The notes under the pieces are model-generated. The model ran no database searches. It was given only the letters and a program-made list of their open reading frames with translations, and had not been told where the DNA came from. The translations under genes were made by a program, and so were the position numbers. Positions 27,980-37,749 of a DNA stretch of 64,000 nt are shown here, in pieces (the first letter of the stretch is position 1; every line of letters starts with the position of its first letter). This DNA is from Spirosoma validum (lineage in GTDB: Bacteria; Bacteroidota; Bacteroidia; Cytophagales; Spirosomataceae), in NCBI RefSeq assembly GCF_014699035.1, contig NZ_JACXAA010000015.1:1-64000 (forward strand), given 5' to 3'.

Positions 27980-29431
27980 ATGAAATATATCATTCAATCA
28001 TTTGTACTAACGATGGGTCTGCTGATAGCCAGTTGCAGCAGCCTGCTGGACATCGAGCCGCGCCAGTCCATCGATTCATCCGTAGCGCTCACTACCCGGG
28101 AGGGCATCAACGCGGCCGTAACTAGTGTTTACACGTACCTCAAAGCACAGGTTACCTATGGGCGTGATCTAATCGCGATTGCCGAAGCTTTAGCCGATGA
28201 AACTCAAATTATCAACCGCGCGGGCGGACGCTACGTGAGTGAAGGCCAGAACGTGATTAATAACCACTTTCTGGGCTGGCCAACTTATTACACAGCCATC
28301 AACGAAATTAATCTGATTCTGGAAGCCTTACCTACCAGTCCGTTCAGTGAAGCAGAACGCGCTTCTATTGAAGGTGAGATTAAATTCCTTCGGGCCTTGA
28401 ACTACTTCAATTTAGCGCGAGTATTTGCCTTCGATCCCAAGGTAGCCATTGCGTCCCTCAATAAAGGCGGTGTTCCGATTATGACCACAGGAATTAAGAC
28501 TCCTGAACAGGTACAGTATCCAACGCGCGCATCGGTAGCTGATGTTTACTCACTGATTTACCAGGATCTGACAACAGCCGTTGCGAAAGCGCCTGCTACG
28601 GGTGGTCCGAACCGGGCTACTAAAGCAGCCGCGCTGGCTCTTTTTGCCCGTGTAGCCTTATATAATGAGGATTTTCCGAACGCCATCAAGTATGCGACGG
28701 AGGCTTTAGCCGCAGGGGTTGGGCGATTTGTAGGTAATACGGATTACGTAGCAGCATGGCGTAGCAATACGCACCCAGAATCAATTTTTGAAGTATTGTT
28801 TCAGACCCGTCAGGAATCGCTGGGGGTGAACAACTCCATTCAGACAGCCTACACTACCATCGAATCCGTAGCGCAGGCAAACAGCCTGGCCGCCCTACGT
28901 CCTACTCCGCTTCCGCCAGCAAACGGCTACGGTGGTATTGTGCCAACTACGGCCTTCCTGAACCTCCATCAAACGGGTGACGTTCGCCGACAACTCTATC
29001 AGTTGGGCCTTAACCGATCAAACTCAACTGTAATCGAATGCACTAAATTTCTTGGTAAATCGGGAGTTATTTACATGGACAACGTACCGGTCATTCGCAT
29101 CTCGGAACTGTATCTGATTCGGGCCGAAGCGCAGGCACGTAGCAACGGCGATCTTGCGCAGGCATTAGCGGATGTGAACATGATTCGGACACGGGCGGGT
29201 CTAACGGCCGCAACCGGACTAACCAACGCCCAGTTGCAGGCAGAAATAGTCTTACAACGTCGACTCGAACTCGCGTTCGAAGGTCATCGCTGGTTCGATT
29301 TGAAACGGCGCGGACAGGATGTGATTAAAGCTACCGGAAACGTAACCTACGGCGATACCCGTATACTAGCGCCAATCCCCAACAGCGAAATTTTAGCCAA
29401 CAAAAACTTAGCCCAGAATTCGGGCTATTAA
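27980..29431 (+). CDS. SusD/RagB-family nutrient-binding lipoprotein
   Basis: The 483-residue protein begins with a lipoprotein signal (lipobox cysteine 19 in LLIASCSS). It has SusD family features: a TPR-like helical N-terminus (LNYFNLARVFAFDP), ISELYLIRAEAQAR, and the C-terminal RRLELAFEGHRWFDLKRRG signature. It caps the partner SusC channel at the cell surface and binds the substrate. I start at MKYIIQ (27980); the longer frame from 27884 overlaps SusC. A small lipoprotein gene follows after 17 bp and completes the operon. Confidence 0.95.
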   Translation: MKYIIQSFVLTMGLLIASCSSLLDIEPRQSIDSSVALTTREGINAAVTSVYTYLKAQVTYGRDLIAIAEALADETQIINRAGGRYVSEGQNVINNHFLGWPTYYTAINEINLILEALPTSPFSEAERASIEGEIKFLRALNYFNLARVFAFDPKVAIASLNKGGVPIMTTGIKTPEQVQYPTRASVADVYSLIYQDLTTAVAKAPATGGPNRATKAAALALFARVALYNEDFPNAIKYATEALAAGVGRFVGNTDYVAAWRSNTHPESIFEVLFQTRQESLGVNNSIQTAYTTIESVAQANSLAALRPTPLPPANGYGGIVPTTAFLNLHQTGDVRRQLYQLGLNRSNSTVIECTKFLGKSGVIYMDNVPVIRISELYLIRAEAQARSNGDLAQALADVNMIRTRAGLTAATGLTNAQLQAEIVLQRRLELAFEGHRWFDLKRRGQDVIKATGNVTYGDTRILAPIPNSEILANKNLAQNSGY

Positions 29432-29448
29432 TCACTGACTTTACTCCG

Positions 29449-29937
29449 ATGATCAAACATCTGAAAGCTTATTTGTTTTTAGGGGCACTGTCCCTGCTGG
29501 TTATGTCGTGCTTCGACAACATGGAAACGGTTTATGACGGCCCTACTGTCATTGAGTTCAATGAAGCAGTAACCCGCACCCCGGCTGTCGGACGCACGTT
29601 TCCGATTATTACGGCTAATAACTCCGTAACGGCTGGTGCTACATTCGTTCAGCAACTAAACCTGGTCGGCCGCCAACGTAGCAGCGATTTCTCGGTTAAA
29701 GTGGCCATTGACCCGGTTAATACGACAATCACAAGGGCGAATACCTATACACTGGTTAATGACGGTAACGTAACGATTCCAGCCAACAGTAGTTTCGGCT
29801 CACTAACATTGACTGTATCGCGTGCGACCAGTTCAACCAGTCCTACAGGTAATTTAGTGCTGGTTATTGATAGTACTAACACCGATTACAAAGCCAGCGC
29901 GAACTATAAACGGCTAGGTTATCTGATTCGCCAATAG
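29449..29937 (+). CDS. Small surface lipoprotein downstream of SusD (DUF4843/SusE-like)
   Basis: The 162-residue protein has a lipoprotein signal peptide with its cysteine at about residue 21 (LLVMSCFDN). The mature part is rich in beta structure and threonine, in the style of SusE or DUF1735/DUF4843 accessory lipoproteins found after SusD genes. I cannot place it in one family with certainty. Position, 17 bp behind susD and just before a terminator, argues for a surface accessory that helps bind the substrate of this transporter. Confidence 0.7.
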   Translation: MIKHLKAYLFLGALSLLVMSCFDNMETVYDGPTVIEFNEAVTRTPAVGRTFPIITANNSVTAGATFVQQLNLVGRQRSSDFSVKVAIDPVNTTITRANTYTLVNDGNVTIPANSSFGSLTLTVSRATSSTSPTGNLVLVIDSTNTDYKASANYKRLGYLIRQ

Positions 29938-29959
29938 ATACAAGTCGTTTTCAATCCAC

Positions 29960-29998
29960 ACAGAAAAAGCAACTCAATAAGCAGGTTGCTTTTTCTGT
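29960..29998 (+). terminator. Intrinsic terminator after the first SusCD operon
   Basis: A 14-bp stem (29960-29973 with 29985-29998) made of ACAGAAAAAGCAAC and its complement lies 23 bp after the lipoprotein stop. The right arm contains a T-run. Confidence 0.8.
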
Positions 29999-30098
29999 AT
30001 ATTGTCAAATTGTGTAACCTTTTTTTGACTTAAATGGGAATTATCCAAAAGGTATACTACCTGATAGTATATTATTTAGTATTTTCTTTTCTGCTCAT

Positions 30099-30106
30099 TA
30101 TATTTG
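30099..30106 (+). promoter_or_regulatory. Promoter -7 element for the second SusC locus
   Basis: TATATTTG is an exact TAnnTTTG match 46 nt upstream of the SusC start, with TTTA about 20 nt upstream approximating the -33 box. The surrounding region is very A+T rich. Confidence 0.5.
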
Positions 30107-30152
30107 TTGCCATTTTATACTTCTTTAATGCTAATTTAATCTAGACTCACAA

Positions 30153-33100
30153 ATGCGAAAAATTTTATTAGGCAGCTGGCTGCTTTCGCTACTATTCTGC
30201 TTGCCCGTATTGGCTCAGGATGTATCAGTAAGTGGTCAGGTCACTTCATCAGATGATGGGTCAGGCTTACCAGGTGTGACCGTACAAGTAAAAGGCGAAA
30301 GCCGTGGAACAACGACCGATGCACAGGGCAACTACAGAATTAACGCTCCTGCCACTAGTACATTGGTATTCAGCTTCATCGGGTACAAATCTCAGGAAGT
30401 AGCTGTTGGTAATCGCTCAACGATTGCCGTTACGCTTCAAACGGACGCAACAAACCTAAATGAGGTTGTTGTAACGGCAATTGGTTTCGAGCGCGAAAAA
30501 AAGAGCCTGGGTTACGCTATTAATACGGTAAAAAACGAAGAGCTAACTGTTGGCCGGACAACAAACCTCGTGAATTCGCTACAGGGTAAAGTAGCCGGGG
30601 TACGCATCCAGTCGTCAAGCGGACAAGTGGGTGCTAGTTCTGCCATCTTTATCCGGGGCTTCACGACTTTCACCGGCAGTAACCAACCTTTGTTCGTTGT
30701 GGATGGAATTCCGATTGATAACTCGGGTGGTACGAACTCACTACAGAACGGGGTAGCTAACTCAAACCGGGGGATTGACCTGAATCAGGACGAAATTGAA
30801 AATCTCTCAGTATTGAAAGGACCGGCTGCTGCTGCGCTTTACGGGTCGCGGGCGGCTAGTGGAGCGATTATTATTACGACGAAGAAGGGTCGTCGGAACG
30901 CAAAAACCTCCGTGCAACTGACCAGTTCTTATAACGTTAATGAAGTGAATCGCTTCCCCGACTGGCAAAACCAATATGCGCAGGGTAGTAACGGCTCTAC
31001 GTTTAACAACTTATCTAACTTCTCGTGGGGTCCCCGTATTCAAGGACAACGGGTAGCCAATCCGTTCACGTCTGCCGTGCGCCAGTTGATCGGTATGCCC
31101 GATTCAACGAACTTAACGTCTTATCCGGATAATATTCGCAACGTTTTCCGTCAGGGAAATAACTTCCAGAAAAACGTAGCGATAACAGGTGGTAATGAGC
31201 GATCAACGTTCCGCGTGTCGTACGGTAATCTGGTTGAAAATGGTACATTAGCCAACAACCGACTGGTCCGTAATAACTTCCGGTTCAACGGGTCATCTCA
31301 AATAACCAGTAAGTTTACGGCAGGCGTAAGTGCAGAATACATTACCTCGACGTCTAAGCGAACGCAGGTCGGTAACCAATTATCGAACCCATTCTTCAGA
31401 ACCTGGTTCCTGCCGCGTAATATTGATCTGCAGAATCTGCCCTATCAGGATGCCGCCGGAACGCAATATTATTTCGATACGTCGCAAGACAACCCCTACT
31501 GGACCATCGATAATAACCGCTGGAATGACCAGGTAAATCGTGTACTGGGCAATATCAATTTGGGCTACGATATAACACCCTGGTTGAACGCGAGCTACAA
31601 GATCGGTATTGACAACTATACCCAGACGATAAAAGCATACGACCAGATTGGTGCTGTCGGAGCAGCGACAACGAGTGCTGGTGGCAGGGGCGGTATCCGC
31701 GATGAAACCTTCCAGACCAAAAACCTGGCTTCTTATCTTAACCTGAGTGTTAAACGGCAAATCACCGAAGATTTAGGGTTTAATCTTGTGGTTGGTAACG
31801 AAATCACCCAGTTATACAGCAATCGGAACCGCATTACGGGAACAACGTTGAATGTTCGTGATTTTGATAATATTACGAATGCTACCGTTTACACCCCGTT
31901 TGCAGAAGTATCAATGCAACGGCTGATCGGCGTTTACGGTGATTTTAGCTTGAATTACAAGCAATGGCTTACAGTGAATGTTACGGGACGTAATGACTGG
32001 TCGTCTACGTTTGGTCGTGCCAAGCGCTCCTTCTTCTATCCGGGCGTGGCCGCCAGCTTTGTCTTCACCGAAGCCTTCCCTTCGCTTAAAAATGGAGGAG
32101 CTATCAGCTTTGGTAAACTATACGTAAACAGAGCGAAAGGGGGTAAAGTAGCTCCGGTCTATTCAACCGATACGTACTTCCTCCAAGCACAGCCAGCCGA
32201 TGGTTTTGGGCCACAGATTCTCTTCCCGTTCCAGCAGTTAGGTGGCAGAACTCTGGATGATGCTGCCGGTAATTCGGATTTAGGTCCTGAATTCACGACC
32301 AGCAGTGAAATTGGTCTGGAGATGTCGTTCCTACGTGATCGAATCGGATTTGAGTTTGCTTATTATGACCAGCATTCAACAGATCTGATCTTTGCCGTAC
32401 CTATTTCGCCAAGTTCGGGCTTTACGAGTGCCTACCGAAATGCAGGCTCTATGCGCTCCCGCGGTGTGGAGTTTTTACTCCGTGGTACACCTATTCGTAC
32501 CACCAATCTCACCTGGAACCTGTCAGCCAACTTTAGCCATGTTGACCCCAGGGTTGAAAGCCTGGCGGCTGGTGTACCCAACATTTTCTTAGGAGGATTT
32601 ACAACGCCACAAGCTCGTCTGGAAGAAGGGCAGCCTTATGGTATAATCTATGGATCGGTGTTAAACCGCGACGCGAACGGTAGGGTGATTGTAACGGCTC
32701 AAGGCTTACCTACTCAGGCAGCCGCTAACCAGCGGATCGGCAATCCCAATCCACAGTGGACAATGGGTATTACCAGTGATCTTTCGTTCCGCGGATTCAA
32801 CCTGAATTTCCTGATTGACATTCGCAAAGGTGGTGATGCTTACGCCCGAAACATTGGCGACTTGCGCCGGACAGGAGCCGCTATCGAAACCGCCGAGTTC
32901 GATCGCTTCAATGCTGACGGTACACAAGCGACGCCTTATATCATTGATGGAGTTAAAGCGGATGGCTCGGTTAATACGACGCGCCTAACAGCTCAACAGT
33001 ACTGGCAAAATTTATACACCGGTATTGGCGAAACCTACATTTTTGATACGTCATGGATGCGTTTGAGAGAGGCTTCTTTGTCATACAGCTTTACCAACAA

Positions 33101-33293
33101 ACTGTTGACGAAAACGCCTTTGGGACAATTACAAATCGGCATTAACGGTCGTAATTTACTTTTATCAGCACCAAACTATCCGCATTTCGACCCGGAAAAT
33201 AGCGTTTTAGGTGCTAGTAACGGCCAAGGTCTTGAGTTCAATTCTCTGCCGCAAACGCGTTCTTATGGAGTCTTTTTGAAAGCATCATTCTAA
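30153..33293 (+). CDS. SusC/RagA-family TonB-linked outer membrane transporter
   Basis: The 1046-residue protein has a signal peptide (about 1-21), a carboxypeptidase-regulatory-like domain (VSGQVTSSDDGSGLPGVTV), a plug with SLQGKVAGVRIQSSSGQVG and LKGPAAAALYGSRAASGA, and a beta-barrel ending KASF with the terminal phenylalanine typical of outer-membrane proteins. It is the channel partner of the SusD gene 15 bp downstream. The first hundred residues resemble those of the SusC at 24853, while the barrel differs, suggesting a duplicated locus with a new substrate range. Confidence 0.95.
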   Translation: MRKILLGSWLLSLLFCLPVLAQDVSVSGQVTSSDDGSGLPGVTVQVKGESRGTTTDAQGNYRINAPATSTLVFSFIGYKSQEVAVGNRSTIAVTLQTDATNLNEVVVTAIGFEREKKSLGYAINTVKNEELTVGRTTNLVNSLQGKVAGVRIQSSSGQVGASSAIFIRGFTTFTGSNQPLFVVDGIPIDNSGGTNSLQNGVANSNRGIDLNQDEIENLSVLKGPAAAALYGSRAASGAIIITTKKGRRNAKTSVQLTSSYNVNEVNRFPDWQNQYAQGSNGSTFNNLSNFSWGPRIQGQRVANPFTSAVRQLIGMPDSTNLTSYPDNIRNVFRQGNNFQKNVAITGGNERSTFRVSYGNLVENGTLANNRLVRNNFRFNGSSQITSKFTAGVSAEYITSTSKRTQVGNQLSNPFFRTWFLPRNIDLQNLPYQDAAGTQYYFDTSQDNPYWTIDNNRWNDQVNRVLGNINLGYDITPWLNASYKIGIDNYTQTIKAYDQIGAVGAATTSAGGRGGIRDETFQTKNLASYLNLSVKRQITEDLGFNLVVGNEITQLYSNRNRITGTTLNVRDFDNITNATVYTPFAEVSMQRLIGVYGDFSLNYKQWLTVNVTGRNDWSSTFGRAKRSFFYPGVAASFVFTEAFPSLKNGGAISFGKLYVNRAKGGKVAPVYSTDTYFLQAQPADGFGPQILFPFQQLGGRTLDDAAGNSDLGPEFTTSSEIGLEMSFLRDRIGFEFAYYDQHSTDLIFAVPISPSSGFTSAYRNAGSMRSRGVEFLLRGTPIRTTNLTWNLSANFSHVDPRVESLAAGVPNIFLGGFTTPQARLEEGQPYGIIYGSVLNRDANGRVIVTAQGLPTQAAANQRIGNPNPQWTMGITSDLSFRGFNLNFLIDIRKGGDAYARNIGDLRRTGAAIETAEFDRFNADGTQATPYIIDGVKADGSVNTTRLTAQQYWQNLYTGIGETYIFDTSWMRLREASLSYSFTNKLLTKTPLGQLQIGINGRNLLLSAPNYPHFDPENSVLGASNGQGLEFNSLPQTRSYGVFLKASF

Positions 33294-33308
33294 ACCAGTC
33301 AACAGCTA

Positions 33309-34808
33309 ATGACTTTTAAATTAAAACTAGCTCCGTTACTTACAGCTCTGGTGTTGATAAGTAGCTCATGCGATACGTTTCTGGATATCAACACGAGTCC
33401 GAATAATTTGCTGACAGCGCCAATTAGTCAAGTTTTGACTTCAGCGGCTGTTAACGTAGGCTTTACAGGAGGCAGCGACCTGAGCCGGTTCTCGAACCTT
33501 CTTGTTCAGCAATTTGCCGGCCAGGCAGGCCCTGGTACTCAGACCTCTATTTATCAGACGTACGTCATTCAGCCTACGGATGTTAATAACGTCTACGGTT
33601 CGATTTATGCAACGACGCTGTCTGATCTGGACTATGTAATCAGTAATTCGACGGGTAGTCCGCACTATTCAGGCATTGCTAAAATTCTGAAGGCCTATTC
33701 ATTTCAGCAAGTACTGGATACGTTTGGGGACATTCCTTACACTGAAGCGGGTCTGGGTACGGCCAATACGCAGCCTAAGTTCGATGACGATGAGCAGGTG
33801 TACAGGCAGTTGTTCACGTTGCTCGATCAGGGAATCTCGGAGGTGAGCGCTACGCAGTCAGCTCTCTCACCAACGGCTAATGATGTCATTTTTGCTGGTG
33901 ATCGGACCAAATGGGCCAAATTTGCGAACACGTTGAAACTGCGGTTGTTACTCCATTACAGTGAGAAAGACAACGCTTATCTGAAGCAGCAAATGACTGC
34001 CTTGATCGGTAGTAATGTGCAGTTCATGCAGTCTAACTCAGATAATTTTCAGATGACGTTTGGAACGGATGTTGGTAAACAAAATCCAATTTATCAATTC
34101 GACGTAAGCCGGGCGGATTATTTATTCCCTAACAGCTTCCTTGTTAATTTGATGAATACAAACACCGACCCACGTCGGCCCAGGTATTTTACGCCGTTCC
34201 CTTATACAACGAATCTGGCACAGGCACAATACAAGGGTTCGACACCGGGTGATGATCAATCCATCAATTATTCACGGTTTGGTGAATATTTATTCGGGGC
34301 CCGAACCAACACGACGACGACAATAACCCCCAATGCTCAGGGCGGTATTACTTCTACGGTCATTCAGTATAGTGGTAGTGCGCCTGTCCGGATGTTAACA
34401 TTTGCCGAATACAATTTTATTCGGGCGGAAGCAGCTTTACGATTCCAGGTTACTGGCGATGCACAAACGTTTTATCAGGCGGGTATCCGCGCATCTATGC
34501 AGGCAGCCGGTGTAGCTGACGCTGATATTACGTCCTATCTGGCCAGACGGGGAACGTTAACGGGCACAGCCGCTCAGCAGTTGCAGCAATTGATTGAAGA
34601 AAAATATGTTGCGAACTTATCCGTTTCTGTTGAGAACTGGACTGACTGGCGCCGGACAGGTTATCCTGCGATTAGGCCAGTAGCAAATGGGGTGATCACA
34701 CAGATACCACGCGTCTTGTATTATCCACAAAGCGAAACAGACAGAAATCTGAACACACCAAAACGCGCTTCTCTAACTGAACGCGTGTTTTGGGATACTC
34801 GTCAATAA
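33309..34808 (+). CDS. SusD/RagB-family lipoprotein
   Basis: The 499-residue protein has a lipoprotein signal peptide (cysteine about 21 in SSSCDTFLDINTSPNN, a motif common in the SusD_2 group). The segment KILKAYSFQQVLDTFGDIPYTEA is characteristic, as is FAEYNFIRAEAALRF near the C-terminus and the VSVENWTDWRRTGYP ending. It belongs to the SusD-like_2 branch rather than the branch of the gene at 27980. It should bind substrate above the SusC channel encoded just upstream. A palindromic terminator follows. Confidence 0.93.
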   Translation: MTFKLKLAPLLTALVLISSSCDTFLDINTSPNNLLTAPISQVLTSAAVNVGFTGGSDLSRFSNLLVQQFAGQAGPGTQTSIYQTYVIQPTDVNNVYGSIYATTLSDLDYVISNSTGSPHYSGIAKILKAYSFQQVLDTFGDIPYTEAGLGTANTQPKFDDDEQVYRQLFTLLDQGISEVSATQSALSPTANDVIFAGDRTKWAKFANTLKLRLLLHYSEKDNAYLKQQMTALIGSNVQFMQSNSDNFQMTFGTDVGKQNPIYQFDVSRADYLFPNSFLVNLMNTNTDPRRPRYFTPFPYTTNLAQAQYKGSTPGDDQSINYSRFGEYLFGARTNTTTTITPNAQGGITSTVIQYSGSAPVRMLTFAEYNFIRAEAALRFQVTGDAQTFYQAGIRASMQAAGVADADITSYLARRGTLTGTAAQQLQQLIEEKYVANLSVSVENWTDWRRTGYPAIRPVANGVITQIPRVLYYPQSETDRNLNTPKRASLTERVFWDTRQ

Positions 34809-34844
34809 AACTGACGATCTCTGTAGTGTAATTAGTAACCAGTG

Positions 34845-34884
34845 AATCAAAAAGCCCTCCGACTAGTCGGAGGGCTTTTTGATT
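34845..34884. terminator. Perfect 40-nt palindromic terminator
   Basis: Bases 34845-34884 form a perfect palindrome centred on GACTAGTC with a CCCTCCGAC stem core and T-rich outer ends, followed by further T residues. It lies 37 bp after the SusD stop and should terminate the second SusCD operon. Confidence 0.88.
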
Positions 34885-35048
34885 TTAAACGCTTTATTTT
34901 TTTCATCTAAATCCGTTTTACAGAGACATTATGGAAATAAATTAATACGTAACAACACCCCGTTGGGCAAGAAAACACCATTTCTTTTCAACCCATAAAC
35001 ACGTACATTGCCAATGAGAACCCGCCTTTTCGTAGGTTTTTGAATCAT

Positions 35049-36557
35049 ATGGAAAACGAAAATCAAACCGCTGGAAATATCGCTGACATACTTGCTGAAC
35101 AGCCCGCTGAGTCGTTGACCAGTCGAATTATGATCTCCTCTGAAATTGGTACTCTCAAACGTTTACTGATTCACAGCCCCGACCGAGGCCTGGGCAAAGT
35201 CGTTCCTTCAAAAGCGCAGGACTGGTTGTTTGAAGACATCGTTCATCTGGACATGATGCGCCGGGATGAGTACGATTACTACGTTAAGATTCTGCTGTAT
35301 TTTTTAGACACGACTGTCATTCGGGGTAAAATAGCTTCTCTCAGCCCCGACCACGACCGGTCGTTTTTTAAACCTGATCATCCCGATTATTACAAGTCAA
35401 ATAAGGTTATTGACATTCAATGGCTATTATCGGATATCCTGACCGACGAAAGTATCCGTACGCGCCTGATTGCGGCCATTTGTGGCATCGAGCGAACTTC
35501 ATTCCGTACACAGCAACAACTAAATCAGTATGAGCCCGGCGAACTGGCTAAGATTATGATTTCGGGTTCCTTACCCGATCTGACGATGCTCTTCGCTCCG
35601 CTACCCAATTTTATTTTCACGCGCGACATTGGTATTGTCATCAACGACCATATTCTGCTTAATAAACCGGCAAAGCTTGCCCGCACGCGCGAAGCGCTGC
35701 TCGCTCAGTATATATTTTTCAATCATCCATTATTTGCTGGCTATCAGGATAAAATCATTGAGATTCCCGACAATGAGCATGCGTTTCTTCTGGCTGACTC
35801 AGATACGAATCGCGACGTAACGCGCTCAACGCTCGAAGGGGGCGACGTGATGATGATTGCGAAACGCCATCTACTAATTGGCGTTAGTGAACGCACTACG
35901 CTCTATGCGGCCCAGCAGACGATGCAACTGGTGTTCGAAAAAAATCTGGTGGATAAGGTGACGATTATTAAGATTCCGAAAAAACGGGATTACATGCACA
36001 TCGATACGATTTTTACCCAGGTAAAACGCAACGTGTGGGTCCTGCTGGGATCACTCGCCCGAACGGGTGATGAAGCTAAAAAACGGGATGTACTGCATTT
36101 TTTCGCGCCGAAGGACGTAGCAGAAGAGTTGAAGATTCTCCAGTTTATCAAAGGAGTGGAACATAAGCCGATTGAAATCGAGAATCTTGAGGACTTACTG
36201 ACGGACATTAGCAAAAATGATCTGGGCGCTACCGAACCCGTGCAGTTCATTTACTCAGGTAACAACGAATTTCCATTCGGTGCCCGAGAGCAATGGACCG
36301 ACTCCTGCAATTTGCTAGCCTTAAAAGATGGGGTTGTAGTTGGGTATGACCGTAACGAAAAAACAGCGGATGCTTTTCGCGCAGCCGGGTTCGAAGTTAT
36401 TAGCGCTGCCAGGCTCCTGGAACGTTTCGAGCAAGATCAATTATCCCCAGAAACGATTGAGAATACGTTCATTATGCTCCCTTCTGCAGAATTGTCGCGG
36501 GCGCGGGGTGGTTCACACTGCATGAGTCTGCCATTGTTAAGAGAGGAAATCCTGTAG
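35049..36557 (+). CDS. Arginine deiminase-family (amidinotransferase superfamily) enzyme
   Basis: The 502-residue protein belongs to the guanidine-modifying superfamily. Conserved residues include the FTRDIG segment (arginine/aspartate), LEGGDVM, the catalytic histidine region YMHIDTIFT, and the nucleophile cysteine in RGGSHCMSLP near the C-terminus. It is longer than classic ArcA (about 410 residues) owing to an insertion between the first motif and the core. It likely hydrolyses arginine or a related guanidino compound to citrulline and ammonia in the cytosol. ATG at 35049 is preferred over the TTG at 35040. The next gene is of the same superfamily. Confidence 0.82.
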   Translation: MENENQTAGNIADILAEQPAESLTSRIMISSEIGTLKRLLIHSPDRGLGKVVPSKAQDWLFEDIVHLDMMRRDEYDYYVKILLYFLDTTVIRGKIASLSPDHDRSFFKPDHPDYYKSNKVIDIQWLLSDILTDESIRTRLIAAICGIERTSFRTQQQLNQYEPGELAKIMISGSLPDLTMLFAPLPNFIFTRDIGIVINDHILLNKPAKLARTREALLAQYIFFNHPLFAGYQDKIIEIPDNEHAFLLADSDTNRDVTRSTLEGGDVMMIAKRHLLIGVSERTTLYAAQQTMQLVFEKNLVDKVTIIKIPKKRDYMHIDTIFTQVKRNVWVLLGSLARTGDEAKKRDVLHFFAPKDVAEELKILQFIKGVEHKPIEIENLEDLLTDISKNDLGATEPVQFIYSGNNEFPFGAREQWTDSCNLLALKDGVVVGYDRNEKTADAFRAAGFEVISAARLLERFEQDQLSPETIENTFIMLPSAELSRARGGSHCMSLPLLREEIL

Positions 36558-36635
36558 ACTACGCAGCTTTCATTGCTTGATTCAGTGCTTTCGTGCTAAC
36601 TTGCTACGGTTAAGTACAAACGTTAACTTTCAGTC

Positions 36636-37565
36636 ATGCAATCCCAAGCTACCTCTCATCTTCTAATGATTCGTCCTGTTCGTTTTGCGTTCAATGAACA
36701 GACAGCCGAATCGAATGCGTTTCAGAATACTGAACTGTCAGCGCAAACAAAGGATGTGGCTCAAGAAAATGCCTTACGCGAGTTCGACGAGATGGTACGT
36801 CAGCTACAGGCTTTTGGCGTCGACGTAGTGGTTTACGAAGACACGCTTACCTCCCATACACCCGACTCAATTTTTCCAAACAATTGGGTGTCGTTCCATG
36901 CTAGCGGAACGGTTGTTCTTTATCCGATGCAGGCTGAAAACCGTCGGCTCGAACGGCGGCAGGATATTATTGACGACCTGGCCAAACAATACCACGTCGC
37001 CAGAATTGTTGATTTAACTCACTTTGAGCAGGAAGGAAAATTTCTGGAAGGTACTGGTAGTCTGGTACTCGACCGGATGCATCGCGTTGCCTTTGCTAGT
37101 CTGTCACCCCGTACTGATCCAGACGTATTAGCGGAGTTCGCCCGTCAGACTGGCTATCGAACCGTTTCGTTTCGGTCAGCCGATGCAAATGGCCAGGCTA
37201 TCTATCACACAAATGTACTACTATGCATCACCGATACGTTAGCGATCGTCTGTCTGTCAGCCATTAGCGATCCCGATGAGCGGTTGATGGTACGTCAGGA
37301 GCTGGAGCGGTTAAACAAGCGTATTGTTGATATTTCGCTGGTTCAAATGGACAATTTTGCCGGTAATATGCTTATGGTTCAGGCCAGGAAAGGCCAAAAA
37401 TTACTGGTTATGTCAACGCGTGCTTTCGAGTCACTTACCCCCAAGCAGATTGACATCCTGGACGATTATGCTACCCTGCTTCATGTTGATCTGCCTACGA
37501 TAGAAAACGCGGGCGGTGGTTCGGCCAGATGCATGATGGCCGAAGTGCATCTGCCGGAAAAATAG
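36636..37565 (+). CDS. ctlX: Citrulline-utilisation hydrolase, CtlX type
   Basis: The 309-residue protein matches the CtlX branch of the amidinotransferase superfamily: MIRPVRFAFNEQTAESNAFQ at the N-terminus, SIFPNNWVSFH, FLEGTGSLVLDR, the histidine in IYHTNVLL, and the nucleophile cysteine in GGGSARCMMAE. CtlX proteins hydrolyse citrulline (to ornithine) and allow its use as a nitrogen source. It follows the arginine deiminase-like gene by 78 bp on the same strand, so arginine to citrulline to ornithine is a plausible two-step route. Confidence 0.87.
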   Translation: MQSQATSHLLMIRPVRFAFNEQTAESNAFQNTELSAQTKDVAQENALREFDEMVRQLQAFGVDVVVYEDTLTSHTPDSIFPNNWVSFHASGTVVLYPMQAENRRLERRQDIIDDLAKQYHVARIVDLTHFEQEGKFLEGTGSLVLDRMHRVAFASLSPRTDPDVLAEFARQTGYRTVSFRSADANGQAIYHTNVLLCITDTLAIVCLSAISDPDERLMVRQELERLNKRIVDISLVQMDNFAGNMLMVQARKGQKLLVMSTRAFESLTPKQIDILDDYATLLHVDLPTIENAGGGSARCMMAEVHLPEK

Positions 37566-37699
37566 AGAGCGATGTAGTATAGTGCATCCTAGCTGCGCTT
37601 TTCGCACCTTGACAATCAACTCGATCACCAACTAAACGATCCCGTCGTACGATCGAAAGTCAGCTAACAAGTAAAGTAGACATTAATTATTTTTTATTT

Positions 37700-37733
37700 T
37701 TGCTTGCACATACAAATATAACATTTACCTTTG
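37700..37733 (+). promoter_or_regulatory. Promoter and operator of the MarR gene
   Basis: TACCTTTG (37726-37733) is an exact -7 match 16 nt before the MarR start. The upstream TTG at 37700 is part of a 16-nt motif TTGCTTGCACATACAA (37700-37715) that recurs exactly at 38244-38259. The motif covers the -33 box, as expected for an autorepressor operator. Confidence 0.65.
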
Positions 37734-37749
37734 TTGTCAGAGTTTGGAA

